From: an uncultured Planctomycetia bacterium
GTDB lineage: Bacteria > Planctomycetota > Phycisphaerae > Phycisphaerales > SM1A02
Length of the DNA: 64,000 nucleotides
Direction: 5' to 3'
Assembly (NCBI GenBank): GCA_937871505.1
Contig: CALMPF010000019.1
Coordinates: 1-64,000 of the forward strand
This document shows positions 1-7,645 of the stretch, in pieces. The notes below the pieces were generated by a model. That model did not search any database. It was not told the DNA's origin and was given only the letters and a program-made list of their open reading frames with translations. Position 1 is the stretch's first letter. Every line of letters starts with the position of its first letter. A program made the position numbers and the translations under genes.

Positions 1-40
1 AATATTTACGACGCGCGGTTCGTTCGCTTCATGCCATTCC

Positions 41-55
41 ATCCTGACACCTTTT
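41..55 (+). repeat. Short direct repeat, copy 1 (ATCCTGACACCTTTT)
   Basis: The 15 bases ATCCTGACACCTTTT occur here and again at 1709-1723 in the same orientation, bracketing the truncated dockerin gene. From memory, TGACACCTTTT-like sequences recur around decayed transposase and REP-type loci in many bacteria. That link is an inference; no transposase is visible here. Confidence 0.5.
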
Positions 56-289
56 GTCGCCCTTCCCGGGGAGGTTCTCGCTTGTCGGCCTCCTCGCCAG
101 CATCTGCGAGAGCGTGCGCGAGGAAGCCAGACGGATCCGGGGCGACCTGTAGCGGTTCATCGCCGCCGGGATCCTCGCTGCCGCGACACGACGCTGCGGT
201 GGAGCGCTCGCGATGGTCGCCGCAGTCGCACGCGACGGCAAGCCAATCTCCGCCTGCCTCGGGAGCACCGCGTCGCACCCGCTCGGTCG

Positions 290-330
290 CCTGAACGCCC
301 GAGGCCGCACGGCGGTCTCGGGCGTTCAGG
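290..330. terminator. Hairpin downstream of the 389-1264 gene
   Basis: A perfect 14-bp inverted repeat, CCTGAACGCCCGAG (290-303) with CTCGGGCGTTCAGG (317-330), encloses a 13-nt loop that can itself pair (GCCG/CGGC). It lies 59 bp past the stop codon of the minus-strand gene. No T-tract follows on either strand, so it may be a 3'-end stabilising or Rho-assisted structure and not a classical intrinsic terminator. Confidence 0.5.
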
Positions 331-388
331 TGGTCCGGAGCCCCCCGCGATCCCGTCAGCACCAGGCAGACATCAGCTCCACGTCAGG

Positions 389-1264
389 TCATCCGCCACA
401 GGGGCCCCACGCCGCGATGAGAAGCGCCATGTCCGCAGGGCCGACGACGCCGTCGCGATCGAGGTCGGCGTCGGGATCGGCGCCACCCCACGCGGCGAGG
501 AGGCGGCCGAGGTCCAGGGCATCGACAGCTCCGTCGAGATTCACGTCCTCCGCGCAGGTCACGGTGACGATGACTTCGGCGCTTCGCACGGTGCCGCACT
601 CATCGGCGAGCTCGATGCGGTAGCGGCCCGCGGCATCGGAGCCTGCGGTCGAGACGGTGAGCGTGCTCGTCAGCTCCTCAGTCGGAGCCCTCTCCTCGAG
701 GATGACACGTTCGTCGCGGAGCCAGGTCACGGCCGGCGGGGTGCCATTGGCGAGGCGGGCCCACTGGGCCTCGACGGCGAATGGTGAGCCCTCGCGAACG
801 ACGCGGTCATCGCTGATCGCAGTGATCCAAGGCGTGTCAGAGGAGAGCAGCAACCCGAGGTTCTTCGAGAAGACCGAGCCGGTTCCGACGGGCTGGACCG
901 GGCCGGCGAGAAAGTTCCTGAACGATCCGGCAAGAACCAGCGAGCCGCCTGGGAGCGATCCGGCATCCCAGAAGGCGCTGCCCGCGCCACCCATACTGAA
1001 GATCCATCCGGTCCACTGCGATCCGTTCCAGACGAACACCTGCTTGGTGGCGCTTCCGCTGATGGAGAGGCTGCCCACAACGACCAGCCGAGGTCCCTCG
1101 GTCGACATCCACTCGGAGGGCCTGGGAGTGGCCAGGCCTGGGAGTGGCCAGGCCTGGGAGTGGCCAGACCATGTTGAATGAACTGTGGACAACTCGAGTC
1201 GCAGCACGCTCCTCTCGCCTTCGGTGAAGGCGCGGCGCAGGGGAGCCAGGCGCGGTCCGGGCAC
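389..1264 (-). CDS. Secreted Ig-like/dockerin-type protein, probably 5'-truncated
   Basis: The frame encodes, in order, a segment resembling planctomycete propeller-type repeats (VVGSLSISGS, FVWNGSQWTGW), an Ig-like beta domain (about residues 150-235, with TWLRDERVI and AGRYRIELADECG), and a C-terminal dockerin-like pair of calcium loops (DVNLDGAVDALDLGRLLAAWG, then DLDRDGVVGPADMALLIAAWG). Such proteins are normally exported, but there is no signal peptide. The first 30 or so residues of the open frame do not look like protein, and a triple 16-bp tandem repeat (1119-1166) sits exactly where homology begins. The first plausible internal ATG is at 1108. I read this as the 3' remnant of a longer exported protein; it may be a pseudogene. 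Family membership of the C-terminus is fairly sure, functionality is not. Confidence 0.55.
   Translation of the reverse strand: MPGPRLAPLRRAFTEGERSVLRLELSTVHSTWSGHSQAWPLPGLATPRPSEWMSTEGPRLVVVGSLSISGSATKQVFVWNGSQWTGWIFSMGGAGSAFWDAGSLPGGSLVLAGSFRNFLAGPVQPVGTGSVFSKNLGLLLSSDTPWITAISDDRVVREGSPFAVEAQWARLANGTPPAVTWLRDERVILEERAPTEELTSTLTVSTAGSDAAGRYRIELADECGTVRSAEVIVTVTCAEDVNLDGAVDALDLGRLLAAWGGADPDADLDRDGVVGPADMALLIAAWGPCGG
1119..1166. repeat. Three tandem 16-bp repeats
   Basis: The unit GGCCTGGGAGTGGCCA is repeated three times exactly, at 1119-1134, 1135-1150 and 1151-1166. The unit contains its own short inverted arms (GGCC/GGCC). Because 16 is not a multiple of three, each copy shifts the frame, so the array is unlikely to be selected as protein. 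It marks the 5' break of the dockerin gene. Confidence 0.85.
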
Positions 1265-2057
1265 TGAAAGTGGCGATCTGGGCTGGCCAGCCCCTGCCTT
1301 CTCGAGACCGAACGGCTCCGCGATTTGGCCCGAGCGTGCTTCGCCGCGGAACGGGCGTCGCGAGCGACGCGCCGACGCACGACGTCAAGCTCGGCGGGCG
1401 TCGGGACTGCACTCGAACTGTCGGCCGAGACGGAGGCCCTTGCGCGCACCGGTGAACCCCGAACCACGCGGTGGCACCTTCCAAGCGCTCCGCGGCCTTC
1501 TCCGCGCGTCCCGATCGACACGCCCGGTGACGTCGTCAGCGCGGAGGCCGACTGACGCATCGAGCGGTCATCCGGAGGTGCTAATGGCCGGGGCCGCGCC
1601 GACGCGCTCGCACTCGAGAGCCACCTCCGTCCGCCTCGCGAGTGCCGCCGCCCGTCCCGGACGCGCGGCGTGCGGAGCGACTGGATGCAACCTGACGAGG
1701 GGGAACGCATCCTGACACCTTTTCAAGCTCGGTCCGGCGATCTGCGTGTACGCAGATGCTCCTGCGGCGAACTGCGGTGAACTCTTGGGGACGACGGTCA
1801 GGTACCATTGCGTCGTGAACTCGGCCGGCACCTGCATATGCACGAATCAGATTGACAATCCTTCCGTGCCCTGCCCGCACGCGATCCCTCCCGGTCCGGC
1901 GTATCGCAGACAATGCCCCTGATCCGACTGATCGTGCAGCTGCGGCCATCGCGCCGTTCACCGTTGACCCGGCGCCCACGCCTGTCTTGAGGCGGGAGTC
2001 GGTGCGACTCTCAGAACGTGTCGGTCATCCGTCCCAGTCACCCACCCGGGAGCTCCC
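1265..2057. other. Gene-free region with small inverted repeat
   Basis: About 0.8 kb without a convincing gene on either strand. It contains the second copy of the short direct repeat (1709-1723) and a perfect 7-bp inverted repeat with a 4-nt loop at 1740-1757 (ATCTGCG-TGTA-CGCAGAT), which could be an operator. A GGGAG just before the ATG at 2058 is a possible ribosome binding site for the next gene. A TTGACA at 1852-1857 has no matching -10 element. Confidence 0.4.
1709..1723 (+). repeat. Short direct repeat, copy 2 (ATCCTGACACCTTTT)
   Basis: Second exact copy of the 15-bp sequence found at 41-55, in the same orientation. Together they delimit a 1.7-kb segment holding the truncated dockerin gene. 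Confidence 0.5.
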
Positions 2058-3206
2058 ATGAGCCATCGATCCGTCCGGCTGCGCCCTTCACTGCTCGCTC
2101 TCTGCGCTGCATCGGGATTCTCCAACTGCGTCTGCGCGATCCCGGAGGGTGCGGGCCATGACCGGGGCACACTGCTCGCTCAGCTTGCGATCTCGCGCGC
2201 TCATCTGAGCGAAGTGAGCGTCGCGGTGACGGTCGAACGCGCTGAAGCCCATCCGATACCTGTCCAGCGCGACCTCTTCAGTTGGGGTCCGCAGGGAGTT
2301 CGATGGGAAGTCGTCGTCGAGGCTGCCCAGCCCGAAGGCTGGGTCGACCGGACGGTCTCCGTCTTCGACGCGGCGACGGCATCCGGCGTGGAGTTCGACG
2401 GAGTGCAGTACGCACGAGTCGGCTCGCCGCCGGAGTTCAACGTGTCAGGCTGGCTTCCGGAGTACCTGTGTCTGCTTGGGTACTTCCCCAGCCGTGATCT
2501 GGCCGGTGTGCCGGTCATGAACGACGCCGCAACGCTGCTCGCCGATCCGAACACGATGATCGTGCCGGGCACCACGACGGTCCGGGGGCACGAGTGCATC
2601 ATCGTCGAGCTCAGGTCACCCGGTGCTGATCCACTGTCGCCACCGCGGATGCGGGGCGCGCACGCGAGCTCGCTGGGCTTGGCACAGGTCGAGCTCCAGT
2701 CGTTCAACCTCGACGCTGACGGAGCGATCGTCAGGACGGTCACGTGGCGGACCGACGAGTTCCTGGCCGTTGCGGACGGGGCGGCGGCGCTGCCGCTGAG
2801 CGGGCGATTCACGATCGTCCTCGGGGACGGAACCGTCGAGGCGGATCATGCCATTGTGGTGGACACAGGTAGCGATGGCGAGCCGGCCGTCGTCCTCGGT
2901 GTCGCGCCCGTCCTGGCGGTCGATCTGCCCGCGGGCACAACCGTGCACGACGTGACGACTGGTGAAACGTGGATCCTCGCCGCTGCGAGCCCTGGACTCG
3001 CCCCCGAACCGCTGCGGCAGGCGGTGCGAAACGCACGCCCCGTCGAAGAGGCCGATCCTTTCGTGCGCGCTGCGCACGGAGACGTACGCTGGATGGTCGG
3101 GGTCGGGCTCCTGGGTGCGCTCGCGCTGGGAGCGTCGCTGGCGGCACTCCGATTCGGACCGCGGCGCCGCAGCGGTTCGCTCCGATCGGTCATCGGGTCC
3201 GCGTGA
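2058..3206 (+). CDS. Exported protein with C-terminal membrane anchor, function unknown
   Basis: A 382-residue protein not assigned to a family. The N-terminus (RLRPSLLALCAASGF) looks like a weak signal peptide. The body is rich in short beta-type segments and contains MIVPGTTTVRGHECIIVEL and TWRTDEFLAVADGAAALPL, reminiscent of periplasmic lipoprotein-sorting-like folds, but the match is not convincing. Near residues 345-368 there is one hydrophobic segment (WMVGVGLLGALALGASLAAL) followed by a basic tail (RFGPRRRSG), the arrangement of a C-terminally anchored or sortable envelope protein. It stands alone, with long gene-free stretches on both sides. The start is the ATG at 2058, preceded by GGGAG. 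The frame is clearly coding; the role is unknown. Confidence 0.65.
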   Translation: MSHRSVRLRPSLLALCAASGFSNCVCAIPEGAGHDRGTLLAQLAISRAHLSEVSVAVTVERAEAHPIPVQRDLFSWGPQGVRWEVVVEAAQPEGWVDRTVSVFDAATASGVEFDGVQYARVGSPPEFNVSGWLPEYLCLLGYFPSRDLAGVPVMNDAATLLADPNTMIVPGTTTVRGHECIIVELRSPGADPLSPPRMRGAHASSLGLAQVELQSFNLDADGAIVRTVTWRTDEFLAVADGAAALPLSGRFTIVLGDGTVEADHAIVVDTGSDGEPAVVLGVAPVLAVDLPAGTTVHDVTTGETWILAAASPGLAPEPLRQAVRNARPVEEADPFVRAAHGDVRWMVGVGLLGALALGASLAALRFGPRRRSGSLRSVIGSA

Positions 3207-3464
3207 CGCGAGCCAAGGGCTCTCCGCCGAACTCGTGAACCGCTGGACTGCGCGCGCAAGGTGGGGGGGCCGACGCGAAGCGCGACCTCCGAGAGGGTCC
3301 GCCGGAGGATCGGTGCCGGCGACTTCGCGATCCGGAGACGTGAGGCACCCCTGCGGGTGGCTTCCTCGTGAATCGGGACCGCCCGCATCCGGGTCCGAAA
3401 GGTGGCGGTCGAGCACGAACTGGCGCACCGATGTGTTCGGCGGGCTCGGTCGACCCCGTGGAGG

Positions 3465-3500
3465 GGTGAACCCGGCGGTCGAACACGGACGGGGGCGCGG
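3465..3500 (+). repeat. 36-bp direct repeat, copy 1
   Basis: Exact 36-bp sequence starting GGTGAACCCGGCGGTCGAAC, repeated at 3540-3575 with 39 bp between copies. Both lie in non-coding DNA. Confidence 0.85.
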
Positions 3501-3539
3501 TCAGCATCGCGACTCTCCGCAAAGCCCGCGCCGGTGAGC

Positions 3540-3575
3540 GGTGAACCCGGCGGTCGAACACGGACGGGGGCGCGG
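3540..3575 (+). repeat. 36-bp direct repeat, copy 2
   Basis: Second exact copy of the repeat at 3465-3500. Its presence creates the apparent GTG start of the long frame running into gspE, one more reason to distrust that start. Confidence 0.85.
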
Positions 3576-4490
3576 GGACCCGCCGGCATCATCAGGATCG
3601 GAGTTGATGGACCGGCACGCGCCAAGCGGCGCGCGTGTCCCGGGAAGATCCACGGTCTCGCTGGACAGCGATCCGCAGCCTGGGTGGAACGTTTTCAGAC
3701 GTTCCAGATTCGCCGCGCGATGCGGTCGGGGCGGCGACGGCTCCGGACCGGACCTTCGCGGTCCGAGCCCCGCAGTGGCATGCGACCCGAGCCTCGACGC
3801 CCGAAGACTCGCCGATGGGCGACCGCCGCCGGGGTCGATTGGCCGGGCTCGTGTCGGAGGGGCTTTGCTCGCGAGAACCCCCGTCGACGCCCGTGCCCGG
3901 CGGAGCGCCCTGCCGGTGGCGGGGGGGGGTGGAGGGCCGGGCGGCGGGGGCGGGCGGCGGCGCCCTCAAGGCGCTCAAGGCCCATGTGCATCTACATCAC
4001 TGTTCCATGAGACGTTTCGTTTCGTTCCGCCAACGTCTCTTGCAGATCGATCGCAACTTGCGATCATTGCCAAACGTACAGATACCCGAAGCGGCGACGC
4101 CGCGCGAGACGCGTTCCCGGTCGCCTCGCACGATCGACGCATCCCACCGGCCCCTCCGCGTCACACCGCTCCGGCGTCGAAGCCGAAGCCCAACCCCGAA
4201 TCCCAACCCCGAAGCCAACCCCGAAGCTTGCCCTTGGAGCTTGACCCGAGAGCTCGATCTCGAAGGGCGCAACCGTCCTCATCCCGCACGCTTCACCGGC
4301 TTGAAGTTCTCGACCTCGCTGGCCACGAGGCAGCGTCCGAGCGCACCCCGTCAGCCCGCTCCCGAGAGTTCGGCACTCTCGCCCGCCGCCTCGCCACGCC
4401 GCACGCTCTGGCTGAACGCTCCCCGCACTCCCAGTTCGAGTCCGCTCCGTCCGACCGAACCCCAGCGTCGTTCATCGCCACCCGCTCCCG

Positions 4491-4539
4491 CCTCCCCGCT
4501 CACCCTCGCCTCCAAGGCACTTTCACCACAGGCTGCTCG
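4491..4539 (+). repeat. Dispersed 49-bp repeat, solo copy
   Basis: This 49-bp stretch matches 23641-23689 at 45 of 49 positions, and all four differences are transitions. The copy at 23641 is the right end of a MITE-like element with terminal inverted repeats. Here only the right end is present and no matching left end was seen upstream, so it may be a remnant. It lies 70 bp before the gspE start. Confidence 0.7.
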
Positions 4540-4593
4540 GGATCAACCCTCCTCCTTCCGCGCCCGATCGCCCCCGAGTTCGGCCTTTGCCGC

Positions 4594-4599
4594 CAGAAT
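4594..4599 (+). promoter_or_regulatory. Possible -10 box of gspE (CAGAAT)
   Basis: CAGAAT matches the TATAAT consensus at four of six positions and ends 9 nt before the ATG at 4609, the spacing seen for TANNNT boxes before many genes in this window. No Shine-Dalgarno sequence is visible between it and the ATG. Weaker than the other examples. Confidence 0.3.
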
Positions 4600-4608
4600 G
4601 CCGCCACC

Positions 4609-6345
4609 ATGCCAGTGCTCGATCCATCTGAACTGAAGGGGCGGCGACTCGGGCGCGTGCTGACCAAGCTGGGGAAGGTCACGCGCGAGCAGGTCCATGA
4701 GGCTCTTGCGCTTCAGCGGACCCGGAAAGAGCCGCTCGGGAAGCTTCTCGTCGGGCTGGGGTACGTCGATGAAATCACGGTCGACGAGGCACTTGCCGGG
4801 CAGGCGGGCATGTCGATGGTGCACGTGGGCGAGATGGAGATCCCCGATGAGGTGATCCAAGCCCTCCCCCCCGAGACGGTGACGACCTACCAGGTCGTTC
4901 CGATCGAGTTCGATCCGCGGACGCGAAACCTCACGATCGCGATGAAGAGCCCGGACAACTTCCGGGCGGTCGACGACCTGAAGCTCCTGATGGGCTTCAA
5001 GGTCTCCGCGGTGGTCTCGCCCGCATCGGAGATCGACGAGGTCATCCGCAAGCGCTACGCCAACCGCGGCTCCTCGATGCAGGCGCTGTACGCCGAGGCC
5101 GGAGACTCGCAGGCGCTCGCGGCGCTGGCGGGACGAGGCGACTCGATCGACCTCGAGAGCCTCAAGGACGCGGCGAGCGACAACAAGGTCGTCCAGCTCC
5201 TGAACCTCGTCCTGCTCCAGGCGATCCGCGACAAGGCCTCGGACATCCACTTCGAGCCATTCGAGACCGAGTTCAAGATGCGCTACCGCATCGACGGCGT
5301 CCTCTACGAGATGGTGCCGCCGCCGAAGCACCTCGCGATGCCGATCGTCAGCCGCATCAAGGTCATGTCGAAGCTCGACATCGCCGAGCGGCGGCTGCCG
5401 CAGGATGGCCGCATCGAGCTGACGGTGGGCGAGTTTCCCATCGACCTCCGCGTCGCCGTCCTTCCGACGATGTTCGGCGAGTCCGTGGTGCTCCGCGTCC
5501 TCGACCGCTCGAACGTCCAGCTCAGCCTCGACCGCATCGGCCTCCGCGACGACGACCTCCTCACCGTCCGCGCGCTGGCGAACAAGCCCAATGGCATCGT
5601 GATCGTGACCGGCCCGACCGGCTCGGGAAAGACCACCACGCTCTACGCCGCGCTGAACGAGCTCAACACGCCGGATACCAAGATCCTCACCGCCGAGGAC
5701 CCCGTCGAGTACGACATCGACGGCCTCGTGCAGTGTCAGGTGAACCTGGATCAGGAGCTCACCTTCGCCCGGCTGCTCCGGTCGTTCCTCCGGCAGGATC
5801 CGGACATCATCCTGGTGGGCGAGATCCGCGATCTCGAGACCGCCCAGATCGCCATCCAGGCCTCGCTCACCGGTCACCTGGTCTTCTCGACGCTGCACAC
5901 CAACGACGCACCGTCGTCGATCCTGCGACTGCTCGACCTGGGCGTCGAGGCATTCCTCCTCACCGCGACGATCGAGGCGATCGTCGCCCAGCGGCTGGTG
6001 CGGCGGATCTGCGTGAAGTGCAAGGAGGAGTACGTGCCGACCGAGGAGCAGCTCATGGAGCTCTCCCTCCGCCCGGCGGAGGTGCAGGGCCGGACCTTCT
6101 TCCGCGGGCGCGGCTGCGACAACTGCAACCGCACCGGATATCGGGGCCGCATGGCCCTTTTCGAGATCATGACGATGGACGACGACATGCGCGAGCTGGT
6201 GATCCAGCAGGCGTCGACGACCGTCCTCCGCGCGGAAGCGCGGCGGCGGGGGATGCGGACGCTCCGAGAGAGCGGGCTGCTCGCCATCTTCGAGGGACAG
6301 ACGACGATTGACGAGGTGGTCCGCGAGACCATCGTCGAGGAGTAG
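4609..6345 (+). CDS. gspE: Type II secretion/type IV pilus assembly ATPase, GspE/PilB family
   Basis: A 578-residue cytoplasmic hexameric ATPase that would drive pseudopilus assembly. Residues 1-150 form the MshEN-type N-domain (GKVTREQVHEALALQ, PLGKLLVGLGYVDE). Walker A is GPTGSGKTTTLY near residue 334, the Asp box LTAEDPVEYDIDGLVQCQVN follows, and Walker B/His box (LVGEIRDLETAQIA, FSTLHTNDAPSS) lies near 400-440. A zinc-binding tetracysteine (CVKC near 467, CDNC near 503) is intact. The ATG at 4609 gives the usual family length; the upstream in-frame extension is low-complexity. First gene of an operon: the next gene (platform protein) begins 7 bp after its stop. PilB versus GspE cannot be told apart by motif, but the following pseudopilin genes favour a type II secretion-like machine. 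Confidence 0.95.
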   Translation: MPVLDPSELKGRRLGRVLTKLGKVTREQVHEALALQRTRKEPLGKLLVGLGYVDEITVDEALAGQAGMSMVHVGEMEIPDEVIQALPPETVTTYQVVPIEFDPRTRNLTIAMKSPDNFRAVDDLKLLMGFKVSAVVSPASEIDEVIRKRYANRGSSMQALYAEAGDSQALAALAGRGDSIDLESLKDAASDNKVVQLLNLVLLQAIRDKASDIHFEPFETEFKMRYRIDGVLYEMVPPPKHLAMPIVSRIKVMSKLDIAERRLPQDGRIELTVGEFPIDLRVAVLPTMFGESVVLRVLDRSNVQLSLDRIGLRDDDLLTVRALANKPNGIVIVTGPTGSGKTTTLYAALNELNTPDTKILTAEDPVEYDIDGLVQCQVNLDQELTFARLLRSFLRQDPDIILVGEIRDLETAQIAIQASLTGHLVFSTLHTNDAPSSILRLLDLGVEAFLLTATIEAIVAQRLVRRICVKCKEEYVPTEEQLMELSLRPAEVQGRTFFRGRGCDNCNRTGYRGRMALFEIMTMDDDMRELVIQQASTTVLRAEARRRGMRTLRESGLLAIFEGQTTIDEVVRETIVEE

Positions 6346-6352
6346 CCCACCC

Positions 6353-7645
6353 ATGCCCACCTACGCATACGAAGCGCTCAACTCGGCCGGGAAGTCCCAG
6401 AAGGGGACGATCGAGGCCACCTCCAGCGAGGAGGCGATCCAGCGGATCAAGTCCCAGGGCTTCTTTCCGACATCGGTCCGCGAGCAGAAGGTCAAGGGAG
6501 ACCTCGACGCGGGGAAGGCCGGCACCGTCCGCACGTCGAAGAAGAAGGGCAAGGGCCTCTCGATCTCGATCGGCCGCGTGGGCCTGAAGAAGCTCACGAC
6601 CTTCACGAGGCAGCTCTCGACGCTCCAGGACGCGGGCCTGCCGCTCCTGCGGTCGCTCCAGATTCTCGAGAGCCAGCAGCGGCCGGGCCAGCTCAAGACG
6701 ATCCTCTCCGGGGTCTGCGAGGACGTCGAGAGCGGATCGACGCTCTCGGACGCCTTCTCGAAGCAGCCCAAGGCATTCGACCGGCTCTACTGCAAGATGG
6801 TCAATGCGGGCGAGATCGGCGGCGTGCTGGACGTGATCCTCCAGCGCCTGGCCGACTTCATGGAGAAGGGCCAGCGGCTGCGGCGCCGGATCAAGGGCGC
6901 TCTCATCTACCCGATCGCCGTCATCCTGATCGCCACCGCGATCGTGACCGGCATCATGTACTACGTCATCCCGAAGTTCCAGGAGATCTTCAACGACTTC
7001 GACGTCGCGCTGCCGAAGCTGACGATCTTCCTGATCGACGCCAGCCGCTGGGTCGCCGGGAACAACCCGGGGCAGAACATCCCCGGCGCGATCTGGATCA
7101 TGTTCTCGCCGGTCCTGGTCTTCATATTCCTGAAGCTGATACGCAAGACCGGGCCGGGACGGGCGGTCACGGACGTGATACGGACGAAGATCCCCGGCCT
7201 GGGGACGCTGGTGCGGAAGACGTCGATCGCGCGCTTCACGCGCACGCTCGGAACGCTGATCTCCGCGGGCGTTCCGATCCTCGAGGCGATCCTCATCACC
7301 CGCGACACCTCCGGCAACTACGTCTACGAGAAGGCGCTGACGAAGGTGCACGACTCGATCCGCGAGGGCGAGACGTTCGCGGCGCCCCTCCGCGAATCGA
7401 AGGTCTGCGACGCCATCGTCGTCAACATGATCGACGTCGGCGAGGAGACCGGCGACCTCGACGTGATGCTCATGAAGATCGCCGACAACTACGACGAAGA
7501 GGTCGACGTCGCGGTCCAGGGGCTGCTGAGCCTCCTGGAGCCGGCGATGGTCGTCGTCCTCGGCAGCATCGTCGGCGGCATCGTGCTGGCGCTCTTCCTT
7601 CCCCTGGTCTCGATGATCGAGTCCGTCTCGCAGGCCAAGGTCTGA
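6353..7645 (+). CDS. gspF: Type II secretion inner-membrane platform protein GspF
   Basis: A 430-residue inner-membrane protein that links the ATPase to the growing pseudopilus. The N-terminus MPTYAYEALNSAGKSQKGTI is the classic GspF/PilC opening. Two T2SSF domains follow (TTFTRQLSTLQDAGLPLLRS, and IARFTRTLGTLISAGVPILE), with membrane segments near residues 183-206, 247-263 and 398-420 (VVVLGSIVGGIVLALFLPLV). Chosen start: ATG at 6353; the longer frame from 6308 overlaps gspE and lacks homology. Its TGA overlaps the next start by one base (TGATG), implying translational coupling. Full length and intact. Confidence 0.95.
   Translation: MPTYAYEALNSAGKSQKGTIEATSSEEAIQRIKSQGFFPTSVREQKVKGDLDAGKAGTVRTSKKKGKGLSISIGRVGLKKLTTFTRQLSTLQDAGLPLLRSLQILESQQRPGQLKTILSGVCEDVESGSTLSDAFSKQPKAFDRLYCKMVNAGEIGGVLDVILQRLADFMEKGQRLRRRIKGALIYPIAVILIATAIVTGIMYYVIPKFQEIFNDFDVALPKLTIFLIDASRWVAGNNPGQNIPGAIWIMFSPVLVFIFLKLIRKTGPGRAVTDVIRTKIPGLGTLVRKTSIARFTRTLGTLISAGVPILEAILITRDTSGNYVYEKALTKVHDSIREGETFAAPLRESKVCDAIVVNMIDVGEETGDLDVMLMKIADNYDEEVDVAVQGLLSLLEPAMVVVLGSIVGGIVLALFLPLVSMIESVSQAKV

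Larger units (their letters stand above)
1..388. other. Gene-free left edge
   Basis: No convincing coding frame was seen; the open frames here are arginine/proline-rich and resemble no family. The stretch holds one copy of a short direct repeat (41-55) and a strong hairpin (290-330) just beyond the 3' end of the minus-strand gene that stops at 389. The remainder shows nothing I can support. Confidence 0.5.
3207..4608. other. 1.4-kb gene-free region before the secretion operon
   Basis: An open frame from 3541 runs in phase into gspE, but its translation is low-complexity Arg/Pro/Ser sequence with no domain, so I treat it as non-coding. The stretch carries a 36-bp direct repeat (3465-3500, 3540-3575), a relatively AT-rich patch around 4000-4080 with the palindrome GATCGCA-ACT-TGCGATC (4049-4065), three CAACCCCGAA units near 4191-4224, and a copy (4491-4539) of a dispersed repeat. 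The AT-rich patch is the best place for an upstream promoter, though no clear -35/-10 pair was found. Confidence 0.5.

Noticed and set aside
1852-1857. TTGACA as a promoter of the 2058 gene
   Set aside because: No -10-like hexamer at 15-19 bp downstream; consensus -35 alone is not enough.
3465-3575. CRISPR-like pair of 36-bp repeats
   Set aside because: Only two copies with a 39-bp gap, no palindromic repeat ends, no leader and no cas genes nearby.
3541-4608. 356-codon N-terminal extension of gspE
   Set aside because: Translation is Arg/Pro/Ser low-complexity, its GTG lies inside a direct repeat, and family length is reached from ATG 4609.
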